Source of the DNA: Chloranthus sessilifolius
Lineage: Eukaryota; Streptophyta; Magnoliopsida; Chloranthales; Chloranthaceae
Assembly (NCBI GenBank): GCA_021018995.1
Contig: CM037588.1
Location: 86,960,765-87,024,764 of the forward strand
Length of the DNA stretch: 64,000 nucleotides
Direction of reading: 5' to 3'
The stretch's first letter is position 1. Each line of letters begins with the position of its first letter. Positions 1-11,475 of this stretch are shown here, piece by piece. Below the pieces are notes generated by a model that worked only from the letters and a program-made list of their open reading frames with translations, did no database searches and was not told where the DNA came from. The position numbers and the translations under genes are program-made.

Positions 1-700
1 GCTGGGTATTAATGAAGAAACTACCCCAATTTGAGGTGGAGACAAGACAATATCAGCAACCCCAGCAGCAGTAGTTGGCATTACCTTATATACCACAACC
101 ACAGTATCAGCAGAGCGATGCACCAGGACAAGCCATCCAACAATCAGCCCCACAGCCTAACCAATTGATGCTCCCACCATCTCAGCCTAGAGCCCCCTCC
201 TTTGAAGATCAGGTTTTATCATCACTGCAAAACCTAAGTTCTCTATCACAGACTGTGAACTCTCACAGTCAAAGCATAAAAAAGATAGAGGACTAGCATG
301 GCTAAGTTTCAAATGCATTAGCCAAAAGAGAGGAGGGCAGACTGCTCAATCAACCCCTATCCAATCCTAAGGATCAATTTATGATTAGTGAGGGCTCCTC
401 AAGTCATGAGAAGGCTAAGGCAGTCACTATCCTAAGGAGTGGTAGGGTGGTTGATAATCAAGTGGGCAGGGAAGCAAAGGAGAAAAATGAGAGTGACAAA
501 GAAAGGAATGTGAGTGTAGAAAAGGAGAAGAACTCATCTCCTGCTGCTGTGCAACAAGAGGACAATAATGGGGCTGTTGTTGAGCCCCAACAAGAAGAAA
601 TAAATGAATAAAAAATAAAAAAATAAAAATTTGATCATGAAATAGCTAGGCATGCAGCTATGGTACCAGCAGTACCACAACTGTTATTTTCTCATGCATT
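1..700 (+). pseudogene. gag C-terminal part, decayed (B1)
   Basis: End of the capsid/nucleocapsid polyprotein, which packages element RNA in virus-like particles. Visible are the Gln/Pro-rich tail (residues like QPQYQQ, then PNQLMLPPSQP), the heptad-like SSLQNLSSLSQTVNSHSQS segment, and the linker ending in ITILRSGRVVDN-like residues (here VTILRSGRVVDNQVG), which marks the gag-protease boundary in this clade. The start lies outside the window. In-frame stops occur near 72-74, 294-296 and 609-611, two of them where relatives have Gln. A charged Glu/Lys-rich stretch follows (381-611). Homologous tails occur at 15328-15817 and 56080-56606. Confidence 0.85.
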
Positions 701-714
701 ATAAGGCCCTTCCC

Positions 715-1545
715 CTTTTGATAAGGGGCATACTAAAATAGAGGAAATGATGGAGACCTTCATGCAAGTTAAGATCAATTTATCTTTGCTTGATGCCATC
801 AACCAGGTCCTAGCCTATGCAAAGTTTCTTAAAAACTTTTGTACTCAGCACAGGAAGTCTAGGGTTCATTTATCTAAAAAGGGTTTTACTTTTGAGAATG
901 CCTAGTCTGTGTTGTCTATCTCCACACTAACAAAATTGCAGGACCCAGGTGTACCTACTATCCCCTGCATCATTGTTAACATACCATTGGCAGAGCCCTC
1001 CTTTACTTGGGAGCCAGTGTCAACCTGCTGCCATACCCTGTGTATGAAGAGCTAGGTTTGGGGGAATTGAAACCAACATCTGTTGTGCTTCAGTTGTCTG
1101 ACATGTCTGAGAGGCCTTCGCCATGGGAATGGTAGAAGATGTCTTGGTTGGAGTAGACAAATTCTTTTATCCTGTTGATTTTTTAGTTTTGGATATGAAA
1201 CCTTCAAAAAGTAGCACCTCCATTCCTGTCATTTTGGATAGGCCATTTTTGGCCACAGCTAATGCTTGTCTATAATGCAGATCAGGGATAATGGAGGTGA
1301 CCTTTGGAAATATGAAGGTCAAATTAAATGTGTACAGTGCTGGCAAGCAACCACAACTGGACAATGAGGACGACTTTGCAATAGATGTACTAGATGACCT
1401 AGTGGAGGAAAATGTATCCAATTTGCTGGATTGGGATATAATTGGTGAGGAGTTTGAACATATTTGGACTAAGTCTCATGAGGAGGAGCCCCAATTTACC
1501 TGGTTGAAGACAGCAAGACATCAAAGTCTTCAGGGGGCCTAGTGT
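715..1545 (+). pseudogene. retroviral-type aspartic protease, decayed (B1)
   Basis: Remnant of the protease that cuts the Gag-Pol polyprotein. The upstream segment reads SPFDKGHTKIEEMMETF, the same as other copies. PGVPTIPCII is recognisable near 945-975, but the active-site stretch around 1000-1060 is shifted out of frame, and the catalytic LDLGAS seen in element A cannot be read straight through. The downstream part is clean again at 1291-1542 (MEVTFGNMKVKLNVYSAGKQ and a Asp/Glu-rich tail). Stops and at least two frameshifts make it nonfunctional. Order and spacing relative to gag and reverse transcriptase match element A. Confidence 0.8.
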
Positions 1546-1674
1546 AGCAGTCCACACGTAAATCCAAATAGCTGCCCTTGCCTCAGCCATCAAAGTTACC
1601 TCTGGTGCCATCGCTTGTCAGTCCCCCAGATTTGTTGCTGAAACAGCTCCCCAACACTCTCAAATATGCATTCT

Positions 1675-2640
1675 TGGGGTAAGATAAAAAACTGCCTGTG
1701 ATTATTTCATCTTCCTTCACTGAGGAGCAGGAAGAGAAACTGATTGGCATGCTCAAGATGCATAAAAAGGCAATTGGATGAACTATTGCTGATATGGGAG
1801 GAATTAACGCAGCTGTGTGTATATATAAAATTCATCTGGAAGAGGGTTCTAAACCCTCTAAGGAGATGCAGAGGAAGTTAAATCCTCATATATAGGAGGT
1901 GGTGCCTAAGAAATTGGAGTAATATACCCAATTTCTGACTCTAAATGGGTGTCGCCTACACAGGTGGTGCCTAAGAAGTCTGACATCACTGTAGTGCCCA
2001 ATGAGTCTAGAGAATTAATGCCAACCAGGGAGACTGCTAGTTGGAGGGTTTGTATTGACTAAAGAAAACAGAACTCCAAGACTAGGAAGGACCATTTTCC
2101 ACTGCCTTTCATTGACCAGATTCTGGATAAGTTGCAGGAAAGCTTACTATTACTTTCTTGATGGATACTCTGGCTACAACTAGATCCCTGTGTATCCACA
2201 AGACCAGGAGAAAATAACTTTTACTTGTCCTTTTGGCACCTTTGCTTATCGAAGACTGCCTTTTGGACTGCATAATGCTCCTATTACTTTCTAGAGATGC
2301 ATGTTTGCAATTTTTTCTGATATGTTAGACAAGTATTTGGAGCTCTTTATGGATGATTTTTCTATATATGATGATGATTTTGATCAGTGTTTACATCATC
2401 TATCCCTTGTGCTTTAGAGATGTGAGGAAACCAACCTAGTGTTGAGATGGGAAAAGAGCAATTTCATGGTTACCCATTGAATTATTTTTGGTCATGTCAT
2501 TTCTAACAAAGGAATTGAGGTAGATAGGGCAAAAATTAACCTGAGCTCACATTTGCCTCCTCCAAAAATTGTCAAGCAAGTGAGATCTTTCCTTGGGCAT
2601 GCTAGTTTTTACAGAAGATTCATAAAGGAACTTTCAAAAA
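1675..2640 (+). pseudogene. reverse transcriptase domain, decayed (B1)
   Basis: Domain that copies element RNA into DNA. Readable blocks are the conserved TQVVPKKSDITVV (about 1958-1995), TRKDHFPLPFIDQILDKL (about 2082-2136), FGTFAYR (about 2235-2255) and the catalytic FMDDFSIY block at about 2346-2370. There are many lesions. Several stops sit where homologues carry Gln, for example TAG at 2292-2294 in the TFQRC block. A 5' linker from 1546 with EEQEEKL-like residues corresponds to the spacer between protease and reverse transcriptase in element A. Clearly inactive. Confidence 0.87.
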
Positions 2641-3175
2641 TTTCTAAACCTCTGTGCCACCTACTATGTTAGGATGTTTCTTTTGTTTTCATTGCTGAGT
2701 GCTTGACTGCCTTTGAGGTTCTAAAAAATTGCTTGACTTCTGCCCCTATCATCTAGGCCCCAGATTACTTCATTCCCTTTGAGCTAATGTGTGATGCTTC
2801 AGATTTTGCAATTGGCGTAGTTTTGGGGCAGAGAAAAGATAAATTACCCAGTGTAATTTATTATACCAGCAGGACATTGATTGATTCTTAGTTGAACTAT
2901 ACCACCACTGAGAAAGTGCTGTTGGCAGCTGTCTTTTCCTTAGAAAAATTTAGACCTTATGTTTTAGGGTATAAAATTATTGTTTTCACTGATCACTATG
3001 CCCTAGAATACCTGTTGTGTAAAATAGACGCCAAGCCTAGGTTGATCAGATGGATCCTCCTGTTACAGGAGTTTGATCTATATATCAAGGATAAAAAGGG
3101 TGTGAAAAATGTGGTTGCAGACCACTTGTCTAGAATTTTACCAGTTGACTGTGCAAACATACCTGTGAATGATTC
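2641..3175 (+). pseudogene. RNase H domain, decayed (B1)
   Basis: RNase H removes the RNA strand during reverse transcription. Readable features are CDASDFAIGVVLGQR, YYTSRTLIDS, then after a TAG at 2889-2891 (Gln in relatives) [26 protein letters not shown] and the family hallmark [10 protein letters not shown] near 3112-3141. The stretch from 2892 into integrase at 3419 is one open frame, the longest surviving piece of pol in this segment. No spacing break separates it from reverse transcriptase or integrase, as in a gag-pro-RT-RH-IN polyprotein. Confidence 0.87.
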
Positions 3176-4095
3176 TTTTCTGGATGAGAAACTTTTTACC
3201 ACCACTGTGAGTGTTCCCTGGTTTGCAAATATTGTAAACTATCTTACTGCAGGAAGGATTCCTCTACATTGGTCCAAGATGGACAAGGACCTATTTTTCT
3301 CTCAGGTCAAATATTTTTTGTGGGAGGATCCTTACCTTTACAAGTGTTGTGCAGATCAAATTGTTAGGAAGCGTGTTCCTGAAAATGAATTCCCCAGCAT
3401 TCTTTCAACGTGCCATGAGTAGGCTGTGGAGGTCATTTTGGGGGAAGAAAAACTGTTGCCAAGGTACTCCAAAGTGGATTCTATTTGCCATCCTTGTTTA
3501 AGGATACAATGGAGCACTGCAAGGCCTGTTAAAGATGTCAACAGATGGGGGGCATATCCAAAAGAGATTCAATGCCATTGCACCCCATTCCTATGGTAGA
3601 ACTGTTTGATGTATAGGGAATTGACTTCATGAGTTCATTTCCTCCTTCCTATAGGTTTAATTTCATTCCTGTGGCCATGGATTATGTGTCCATATCGGTA
3701 GAAGCCATTGCCACAAGAACCAATGACCACACGTTATCCTTAGATTTTTGAAGGATAATATATTCTTCAGATTTGGCACCCCCAGAGTCATCATTAGTGA
3801 TGGGGGAGTCATTTTTGTAATAAGTACTTTGAGAGATGCTCAAGAAGTACAATGTTACACATAGAGTAGTTACTCCATATCACCCTTAGACTAGTGGGCA
3901 AGTGGAGATCTCTAACAGAGAAATCAAGCACATTTTGGAGAAAACTGTGGGGATTGATAGGAGGGACTGGTCCCTGAAGCTGTAGGATGCCCTGTGGGCT
4001 TATAAGACTACCTATAAGACTCCTATTGGAATGTCCTCTTTTAGACTGGTCTATGGTAAAGCTTGTCATCTACTAGTGGAGTTAGAACATAGAGC
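3176..4095 (+). pseudogene. integrase N-terminal and core part, interrupted (B1)
   Basis: Integrase inserts element DNA into chromosomes. The region opens with [17 protein letters not shown], and the zinc-binding HHCC part is recognisable around CHE at 3411-3419, where a TAG at 3420-3422 replaces the Gln of relatives. The catalytic core survives in pieces: SDGG-like residues near 3798, [20 protein letters not shown] with the stop at 3897-3899 again at a Gln codon, and [17 protein letters not shown] near 4021-4068. It ends at LVELEHRA, where a solo LTR splits it. The C-terminal third is at 33588-34004. Confidence 0.88.
4091..4095. repeat. target-site duplication AGAGC, left copy
   Basis: AGAGC here is repeated at 33588-33592 and brackets the minus-strand family-D LTR. 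The B1 integrase reading frame resumes across it. Five-base duplications are normal for Ty3/gypsy integration. Confidence 0.9.
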
Positions 4096-4818
4096 TGTTG
4101 TTGCTGTCACCTTGAGATTATTATATTAATAAAATAACAGATTACTGCATAAATTACAACAATATTGAATCAAGGTGAGCAACTAGTCTTGCAAGATCCA
4201 GGGCTGTTGTAGCAAGTTTTAAAAGGTAAATAATGGTATGTCCACAGGGAAATGTGTTCTAAAGGATGGTAAATCTCCAGATCCAGAATAGATCTGGCAC
4301 TCTATCCTAATTTAAACTAAACTAAAGCAGGAAAGAGGAGAGGTTTATAGTTTTGTCACTTTAACTACAAACTACAAAAGATAAATGCTATTGATCCAGC
4401 TCTAATCAAACATAGAGGTAAGGGGAGATATCAAAAAGATGAAAAATTAAAAGGGTGAGAACAACAGCTAGGGGTATTGTTTTCTCACTGACAATCAATG
4501 AAATCAAAGGCCTTGCATAGATCTGATTTGCTACAATCCTCCATCTGGCTACAAGCTCCCCATTTTTGACAATGCAAGGTATAAGGATCCAATCTCAATT
4601 AGAGAATTGAAGCAATCCTAAGGCTATGATCTATCCACTTTAATGGTCACAGACCATCCTAGAGATTATTTCACTTCAAGGATCTTGATTAGAACAGAAA
4701 AACCATTGTAGATGTTGCAGATGTCAGGCTACCAGCTCTCCATTTTTTGCTGGCATCCGTAGGAGTACCCAATCCAGGGAAATCAAATACGAAAAAGTAA
4801 AATATAGATAAGAATAGC
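4096..4818 (-). repeat. family-D solo LTR, segment 1 (3' end)
   Basis: Read on the minus strand this is the 3' end of a family-D LTR, ending ...CAACAACA at 4096. It resembles the end of the D1 LTR (about 40500-41259). It carries one covarying hairpin module at about 4622-4662 and the conserved CTTGCAGG box near 4180-4200. The rest of the LTR is at 19026-19780 and 32885-33587. No internal family-D sequence adjoins either end, only B1 integrase, so this is a solo LTR left by LTR-LTR recombination. Total length after removing the inserts and duplications is about 2.17 kb, close to 2150 and 2138 bp for the D1 and D2 LTRs. Confidence 0.9.
4814..4818. repeat. target-site duplication ATAGC of element A, left
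   Basis: ATAGC here faces ATAAC at 19026-19030 across element A. One mismatch, consistent with ageing after insertion. Confidence 0.75.
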
Positions 4819-6655
4819 TGTTGTTGTTCTAAGTGTGCATGATTTGTATTTTGAAAACAGATTTGTAAATGATGAATTATACTGAATTATACGAAATATC
4901 AGCACAGAAAGAACTTAATTAGCCTGCAAGATCAGGACCAATTGTAGCAAGTTTTAAATGTAAGTGAGTAAAAGATCGCCCATAGGGAATTGATTTAAAA
5001 TATATGATAAACCTCCAGATCTGAGCTACCAGATCTGGCCTCTAATCCTATCTACAAAGCAAGTAAGATAAGAGTTTGAATTTGTCACATTAACTAAGTT
5101 ACCTACAAGTAAAATGTAAACTAAATGATCCAGATCCGAGTTGGGGGAATTGAAAGTAAAATTAATAAGAATGGAGAAATAATAGTTGACTTAAGCTTAG
5201 TAATTGATTGCAGAATGAGAACTAGTGCAGCACAGTCAAGAAAGTATCAAATCTTCATCTGGCTACCAGCTCAGATGTAAAAGAAAATAATCCAATTCAA
5301 GGATTAGAATTGAGTTGAACTTATGGCTATGATCTGTCCACTTTAATGGACACAGATCATCCAATAGTCTTCAATTCGAATTCCTGATTCAGAACAAGAA
5401 ACACCACTACAAATGCTGTGAGAAATTAGGTTACAAACGCCAATTCTCACAGGGATAATGAATTAAGGGAAATTGCTTATAAAACAGTAAATCTAAAGGA
5501 ATCTAATGAAATAAGGAGATCACAGGAAACCCTTAACATGAATCCAATTGAGAACGTACGATTCACAGCAACCTTTTCAAATTCACCATTACAATTACAA
5601 CACTCAGCTTAAACAACTCTCGGATTTGTAGTCTTGAATACAAATCTCACTTGTATTACAAAACTATCTCACAGATCTCAAGTACAAAGCTAAGCTATTA
5701 CAGAGGTTTCAGACAAGAGATCTGAAGTGGAAGTGAGGCAATAGAAATGAAACTCAAAATCTGGATGCCCAAATTGGGCAAATGGTTCATCTATTTATAG
5801 TTTCTCCCAAGTCTAGCTCAGATGTGTATCGACCAATTAGAATTGGTTAGATCTATATCAACCAATGGGAGTCGAGCACAAGGATCCAGATCTGTTTTGG
5901 CCAATCAGAACTGCTTGATTTGGTTCAGCCAATCAGATGACAGAAGCATCAATTCTGTTATGTATTTCAAAAATCCGTTAGAACTTCTAGAAGTTCCCAC
6001 CAATTGATTTCATCTTCGGGTGCTCACATGGGGTGGAATATGCCTTTAGTTCGTGCTCAGAATCTTTCGAAATGTCCCTGGGTTTTTAAATGCATTGGGG
6101 TGCATGCAAAAGATTACTAAATTACCCTTGCAGATGCTAGGAATCTTCAGAATACTATTTCGCATAGTTTGGGGAACTTTTCGCAAGGTCGTGACAAGCT
6201 CTTTTCGCATACGATTCGTGTCGTCAGAAGGAGTTCTTCTTTTCGAATAGGTCAGAAATCCTTTCGAAGAGTTCAGGTGCTCTTCGAAAACTAAGCCTGA
6301 AGCTTTTAGTTCTTTTCACAAAGTTCAGGTTCTTTTCGAAATGTTCAGATTCTTTTCGAAAAGCACTTTGTAATGCATTCTTCTGTTCGAATAACTCACC
6401 TCTTTCCAGGTTACAACCAGGCCTTTGTCCTCTTTAGTTTAGGCATTTTGACAGTTCGTGAGGTTGTCCCTTCTCTTTCTTCCTTTGGATCAACATGGAT
6501 CATCATCTATTTGGCACTTTTAGGCTGCTTTCATGGTTAAGCCTATCTTTATTATTAGCTGTAACACAAGCACTTAAAATACTTATTTAGTTCTCTAAAG
6601 GGTCTATCAAGGCCCAGGTTAAAGGGTGGAAAATGGTATTTTCCAGTCTTCAACA
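4819..6655 (-). repeat. 3' LTR of element A
   Basis: Starts on the minus strand at 6655 with TGTTGAAGAC and ends at 4819 with ...ACAACA. The U3 tip has the inverted repeat TGGAAAAT, loop ACC, ATTTTCCA. An array of TTCGAAAAG-type motifs lies at about 6170-6400. A TATA box (CTATAAATAG on minus) is at 5791-5800. The R-U5 part has a 9-bp hairpin at 5329-5360 and a CTTGCAGG box near 4920-4935. It holds about 35 bases near 5085-5120 that the other LTR lacks. Confidence 0.93.
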
Positions 6656-6668
6656 CACCCCCAAACCT
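6656..6668 (-). other. polypurine tract of element A
   Basis: On the minus strand AGGTTTGGGGGTG directly abuts the TGTTGAAGAC start of the 3' LTR. This is the primer position for plus-strand DNA synthesis. Confidence 0.9.
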
Positions 6669-6737
6669 AAGATTTGCTAGTCCCTGAGCAAAGACAACAT
6701 TAAAACAGAATGAAAAGCCACTTTTGTAGGGAACACA

Positions 6738-6835
6738 GTTGCATTTAGCATATGCAACAAGCCTTTTAAACCCCTAGGTGATCCCTAGTGGAGGAGTGAA
6801 GTCTCCTGAGGGTTTTCAGTGAAGGTACCCACAAA
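6738..6835 (-). other. conserved hairpin cluster before the polypurine tract (A)
   Basis: On the minus strand, in order: AGGAG with loop ACTTCA and CTCCT; CTAGG with loop GATCA and CCTAG; then GTTGCAT, a 7-base loop, ATGCAAC at 6738-6758. The same three stems at the same spacing occur in families B, C and D. The last stem has a compensatory change against B2. Probably a structured RNA element; its role is unknown. Confidence 0.7.
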
Positions 6836-8143
6836 CTTCTCCAATAAATTAGTTAATATCAATGCATTTCTGTTAAGGCAGACTTTAATCCAGTTAGATA
6901 GTTCACACCTGCCTCAGTCAAGCTGTAACACGATCTTCAAGAAAACATCAATTTAAAACTAACATTCTGCTGTAATTCCTTTTACCATTCACCCAGTTTG
7001 TGTCAAGAAGTTCTTTAGAAGAAAAATCAATGAAAAGTTTGCCTTCTATTTGAAAATTCAGTTTTGATGTTACCTCAAATAATTTGATTTCAAGAGCAGT
7101 TACAGTCCTCAAATAGGACTGTAAGCAGGAGCATAGGCTTTGCTTTTTAGTTCTGAAATCACTGCTCTTTTCACCATAGATTACACAAATCCTTATCTCC
7201 ATGTGACTGCTCAATCCATCATTGATCAGTAGGACTTTAACTTGGGTTGTAATGTGGCTTATGGGTGAAATTTATCAAGAATAAAGGGGTGGACTGGAGT
7301 TCAAAATTGAGAAGTCAATCAAGGTAAGGAGGTGGTATGGACACCTTCTTTATTTCAACATAATTTCATCTTCTTCTTTGAATTTTCAGAGCCAAAGTGG
7401 CCAGCCTTTTCTCTTTCTTTTTCAAACTTCCAATGACTCCTTTTTTTTTTTGAATACTTTTACTGACATGCCACATTTCTTTTGTTGATACATCATTGCC
7501 TTCAATTATTTTTCTTCTTCTTTTACCAAACTGTTACCCAACTCTCCTTTCTTCAGCTTCCTTTCCTTTACCTTCTGAATTCTCAGAGTGGGGGGTTAGG
7601 CTAAATGAGGTGATGAGATTGGTTGATGAGGTTTCAAAGAAATCTTGGATTTATAAAGCTCAACTGGTGTGTATCAAGGGTAGTTTCAACAGGTGGGGCT
7701 TTTTGAAGTTCAAACTGTCCAAAAGGAGGCCTTACATCATGTCTTTAATATCATGATTACTGTCAAGCTATTTTAACTTGGATATGTATAACTTCTAGTG
7801 ATAGTAAGCAGGTTCAAATAGTCCCTAGAGCAGAAAAAATTGCCAATTCATATCTCCCAAGAATACATTTCAGGCCCAAGTCTCACTGGGTGTAGTTTTC
7901 TATCAACTTCCTGAGATACATCATCACTGTTTTCTCTCTTTTTAGGTTTACTAAAACATCAATTTTTATTTTGAAAATTTTCTGACATTCACTTCATGAA
8001 AGAATTGGAATTACACTAAAAAAATCAGTTTTAAAAAGTTTTAACTAATTATTTTATCTCCAAAACAATAGATGTGAAATTATTTAATCTTCAAAAATTC
8101 ACGATCATAGGTCAGATCGATTTTAACTAATTTATTGGCTGCC
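6836..8143 (-). other. 3' noncoding region of element A
   Basis: Lies between the internal polypurine box and the hairpin cluster. I see no supported coding sequence. Short blocks match the same region of B2, D1 and B1, for example the minus-strand equivalents of GGGCCT...TTT, GACAGTTTGAGC, and GCTCATGCTTGTAG followed by CTGTAACTGCTCTTGAGCT. This conservation across families without an open frame suggests a function in RNA, such as packaging or dimerisation; that is inference. Confidence 0.7.
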
Positions 8144-8182
8144 ACCCCCCCAAACCAAAGATGAGTAGTGACCTCACTGGTC
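8144..8182 (-). other. internal polypurine box (A)
   Basis: On the minus strand a GTGAGG-type block (8169-8178) is followed by TTTGGTTTGGGGGGGTGGCAG. It matches the internal boxes of B2, D1, B1 and, more loosely, C, and it lies just after ORF2. It looks like a second copy of the polypurine tract, about 1.5 kb upstream of the real one. Confidence 0.7.
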
Positions 8183-8462
8183 TGAAATACATTAGCAAAG
8201 AAGCAATCAAACAAAAAGCATAATGTCAGAGAAGAAAGAAAAGGAATGCACAGTAATGACTAATTAACAAAATTTTAACAGAAAACTAGAGGTACATATC
8301 ACAGACCCACAAAACAAACATGTACAATGTAATCTAATAACTGGGGTCAAAATCTGTATCATAAGTTGGTTCAATGGGATCAGAACTGGAGTCACTGTCA
8401 GAGTCAAAACTAGAATAAGTATTGGAGTCTGAACTCGATTTAGCCTTCTCCTGGATTGTGTT

Positions 8463-10783
8463 TTACAGCTCGGTGTATTCCTCAGATTTGATATTTTTGG
8501 TGAGGCCAATATACTTTTGACGTCTAGTAGCCCTCAATTTTTCCTGTTCAAGCTGTGCTTGCAACATGGTGACCTTGTGTTGCTCACTCCTAACCATCTG
8601 AAAAGTTTGACTCAGCAGGTCCTGCATCTTTTCTCTCTCAAATTTCATGAACAACTCCAATTTCCGAATCTGGTCTTCATAAGGGGTTCTAATGTAAGCT
8701 TGCAGATCAGCTAACCCCTTGAGGACATCACGACAGATATAAGGGTTCTCTTCCATAGCCCTTTTGAGAGTGGCAAATCTGGGAATGGGAATGGAGTGGT
8801 AGGGGACCAAAGGTATGCTAGCAGTGGGAGAAGAGGAGTCCAAAAGTATGACCTAAGGGTCTGTTTGGGTGGCTTGATCAACGACATTAAGGATGGGTGT
8901 AGGTGTCTCCAAAGGTAGTGCCTCAGGTTCAAATTGGGTAGCATGATCAGACACAATGGGGATGGGTGAATCTAAAACTATTACCTTTTGATCTGTTTGG
9001 GTAGCATGGTCAGCAACAACAGATAGAGTGGCTAAGGTGGTTGTTTGGGATGTGGAGGCTAAGGTTTGGAGAAGGAAATTTGTCACAGACTGATTGTCTG
9101 TGTTGATCTGTAGTTGGGCTTGGATGGATTGGAGAAAGGTAAATATTTGGCTAATTGATTCAGGTGTGGGTGTGGTATGCAGGGTAGGGGCTGGTAAAAT
9201 TGAAGTAGATGGTTGAGGTGCAATGGGTGAAATGGCTGTAAAGGGGGAAGTAGCCAAATGGGTGAAATGAGGAGGGTCAGATATAGGTACAGATTCAAGC
9301 CCAATATTCTCCAAGATAGATCCCATCAGTGATGAATAGGCCTCTGTAGTGAATATCTCAGGTTCAGGGGTATGAGTTATTTCAGGTGTATGAGTTGAAT
9401 GGGCAGTGATCCCAGAAACTTGGGAGAAGAGGAGTGCTAGGAGATTGTTCAACAAAATCTGGGGCTAAATCTTGGACATTGTTAGGAGAAATTGGTGGTG
9501 TGAGTATGGCTGGAGTGGTTGGTGTAGAGGGGGAGTCTGCAATTGGGATTTTGTTGGTTATGGGAGATGGGACTGCTTGAATGGGTTAAAGAATAGGAGC
9601 TGGGCTAGGTGAGGTGGGTAAGATGATAACTTCTTCAACAATGGGTGCAGCTGAAGAGCTGGTCACCATAGGAAGGACAGTTTGTTCAATGTCACCGTAG
9701 CTTGAAATAGGTGCTAAAGAGCTGGTCACCTCGTGGTCCGTAAAGCGATTCTTGGGCAGCAGGGGTCAAAAGTGTATGACAGTTCAATGGCAATCAGTAG
9801 GGCTGGCTTCGCTTCCTCCCTCATTCTATTCAACATGGTTTGGCTTGTAGTCCAAGCCTTTTTCCCAAAAGCATGAGGAGATATAACTTCAAATGGCTCT
9901 TGCTCATCAATGTCAAATTTGGCTCTTAGTAGGGCTGTGATCAACCTACCAAATGGTATTCCAGCTAACTTCTGCTCCTTTTTCAGCTTGGTACTAATAT
10001 CAGCCATGACTTCAAAAATCAACATAGGGGCATTGAAGAATTACCCCTTAGAGAAATGAAAGAGAGCCTCTAAAATTGGTGTCCTTCTTTCCTGGCTGTG
10101 CCCAGTGACATAAAAACATCCCCTCAAAATAGAATCCATCAGCAAAAATTGAGGTGCTAAGTCTCTCCTCATGATGGATTGTCCAGTTCCAACTATGCCT
10201 TGGGTTAAATGTGCAGCCATTTCTCTAAAAGAGGTTTATTTCTTATGCCATATTGAAATGGTATCCCTAAAGCATTTCCAATGTCTTCATAAGTGATAGT
10301 TAAATCGCAATCATCAATGAAAATTACAAGAGTAGGGACATTAGCATCCTTCTCTGTCACTTTTACCAAGTTTTGGTACCATAATCTCACCATTCGCGGA
10401 TAAATTTTCTCTGGAAGAGGGGTTCGGATATTGCTCAGTGAGGCATCCCTAATGTATTTCAAAGATAACTGACATTCAGGTTTGTTGTAGAAAAAGGTCT
10501 CATCAACAATAAACTCTGGAATTAGCTTCTGAGCTTCAATAAATGGGTTTGGCAGTATCAAATGCAAAGGCAGAGGAGGAAGCTCAGGCTCAGGACTAGC
10601 AACAGCTGTGGGGGTGGGTTCCTCATATCTAACCTTCTTTCCTTCCTCAATCCTGTCAGCTTTATCCATCGATAGTTTCCTTTTAGCTGAGGTTTTTGCT
10701 TTTCCTTTTGGGGTGGATTTGCTAATTTTCTTAGCAGAAGATTTTGGGAACATTGCAGCCAGTGATTTTTTAGCTTTCCCCAT
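8463..10783 (-). pseudogene. ORF2, large form, lightly broken (A)
   Basis: Second open reading frame, in the place where some Athila elements carry an env-like gene. I see no signal peptide or membrane segment, so calling it envelope is not supported. The start at 10783 is the first Met and opens with a Lys-rich basic region (KAKKSLAAMFPKSSAKK, possibly nuclear-targeting). A conserved domain follows (10620-9730) with IYPRMVRLWYQNL, LVIFIDDCDLTI, GNALGIPFQYG, then DSILRGCFYVTGHSQERRTP and GRLITALL. Next comes a Pro/Thr/Ser-rich middle (about 9700-8850) and a C-terminal coiled coil (8843-8463, EREKMQDLLSQTFQMV). Lesions are a frameshift near 10230, a TAA after HFSKG near 10043, and breaks in the repeat-rich middle. 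It resembles plant proteins annotated as putative plant transposon protein (Pfam PF20167); that is from memory and unchecked. Confidence 0.75.
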
Positions 10784-11475
10784 TTAAAACTTTGTTTCAA
10801 TCTCCCACAATGAATGCTTATATCAAATTAAACTTTGCAAAACACAAACAGAGGAAACGCACAGAAAAATACCGAAATCTAGGGTTTTGGTTGAACTTGT
10901 TGATCGCTTGATGAAGTCCACCAGAATCAGAAGCAAAAAATCCCTCTCTTCAAGTGTAATCCGTCGAACAAATATGAAGAAAATTGGGGCTGAATTCTAA
11001 AAACACGTAAGGAAGGAAAGAAAAAGGGTTTTCTGTGAAACAGGACGCTCTGAGAAGGCTTTCGAATATGAAACCCTTGCTTCGAAAGGGTTTAAATATG
11101 CTCAAAGTGATATTCGCAAAGTATCTTTGAAGTTTTCGAAAAGTTTAAAACAATCCTTTTTACAAAAGAGAATGGCATCAGTACCATTCGAAAAGCAAAT
11201 AGCTTAAGAACCAACTTTTCGAAAAGCAAAAGGCTTCAGAAACAACTATTCGAAAAGCAAAACATTCTTTTTAAGTAGTTAAGTACAGGTCTAGATCCTT
11301 TTCAAAAAGGAAATTAAACTTTTCGAAATGTATTTTTTTTTCTTTGCGAATTAATTTTTCACATATTATAACTTCTCGAATTGAGTGTAAACATGACTAA
11401 AAATAGAGAGGAATAAACTATGCAAAAACGACAAAACAAACATGAGTAAAATACATATGATACAGTTGTTTAACA
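10784..11475 (-). promoter_or_regulatory. pol-ORF2 spacer with TTCGAAAAG array and TATA-like box (A)
   Basis: Between the integrase stop at 11476 and the ORF2 Met at 10783. About ten copies of a TTCGAAAAG / TTCGCAAAG motif lie at 11060-11385, the same motif that is arrayed in the element A LTRs. A TATA-like run (CATATTTAAA on the minus strand) is at 11091-11100. This is the layout of the LTR promoter repeated inside the element. An internal promoter for ORF2 is inference. Confidence 0.6.

Larger units (their letters stand above)
1..4095 (+). mobile_element. Element B1, segment 1: gag end to integrase
   Basis: Left part of an old family-B Athila-type retrotransposon; its 5' LTR and most of gag lie before the window. 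Gag tail, protease, reverse transcriptase, RNase H and the first two thirds of integrase follow in the usual order, all broken by stops and frameshifts. The element stops inside integrase where a minus-strand LTR begins at 4096. It resumes at 33588, where the integrase reading frame continues from the equivalent residue, and the insertion is bounded by AGAGC on both sides. Later pieces are 33588-34606 and 41260-46238. Joining these pieces into one element is inference from order, orientation and family resemblance. Confidence 0.85.

Noticed and set aside
8463..10783. ORF2 as an envelope-like gene, as reported for some Athila elements
   Set aside because: No signal peptide, transmembrane segment or cysteine pattern of a glycoprotein; the protein is basic, Pro/Thr-rich and coiled coil.
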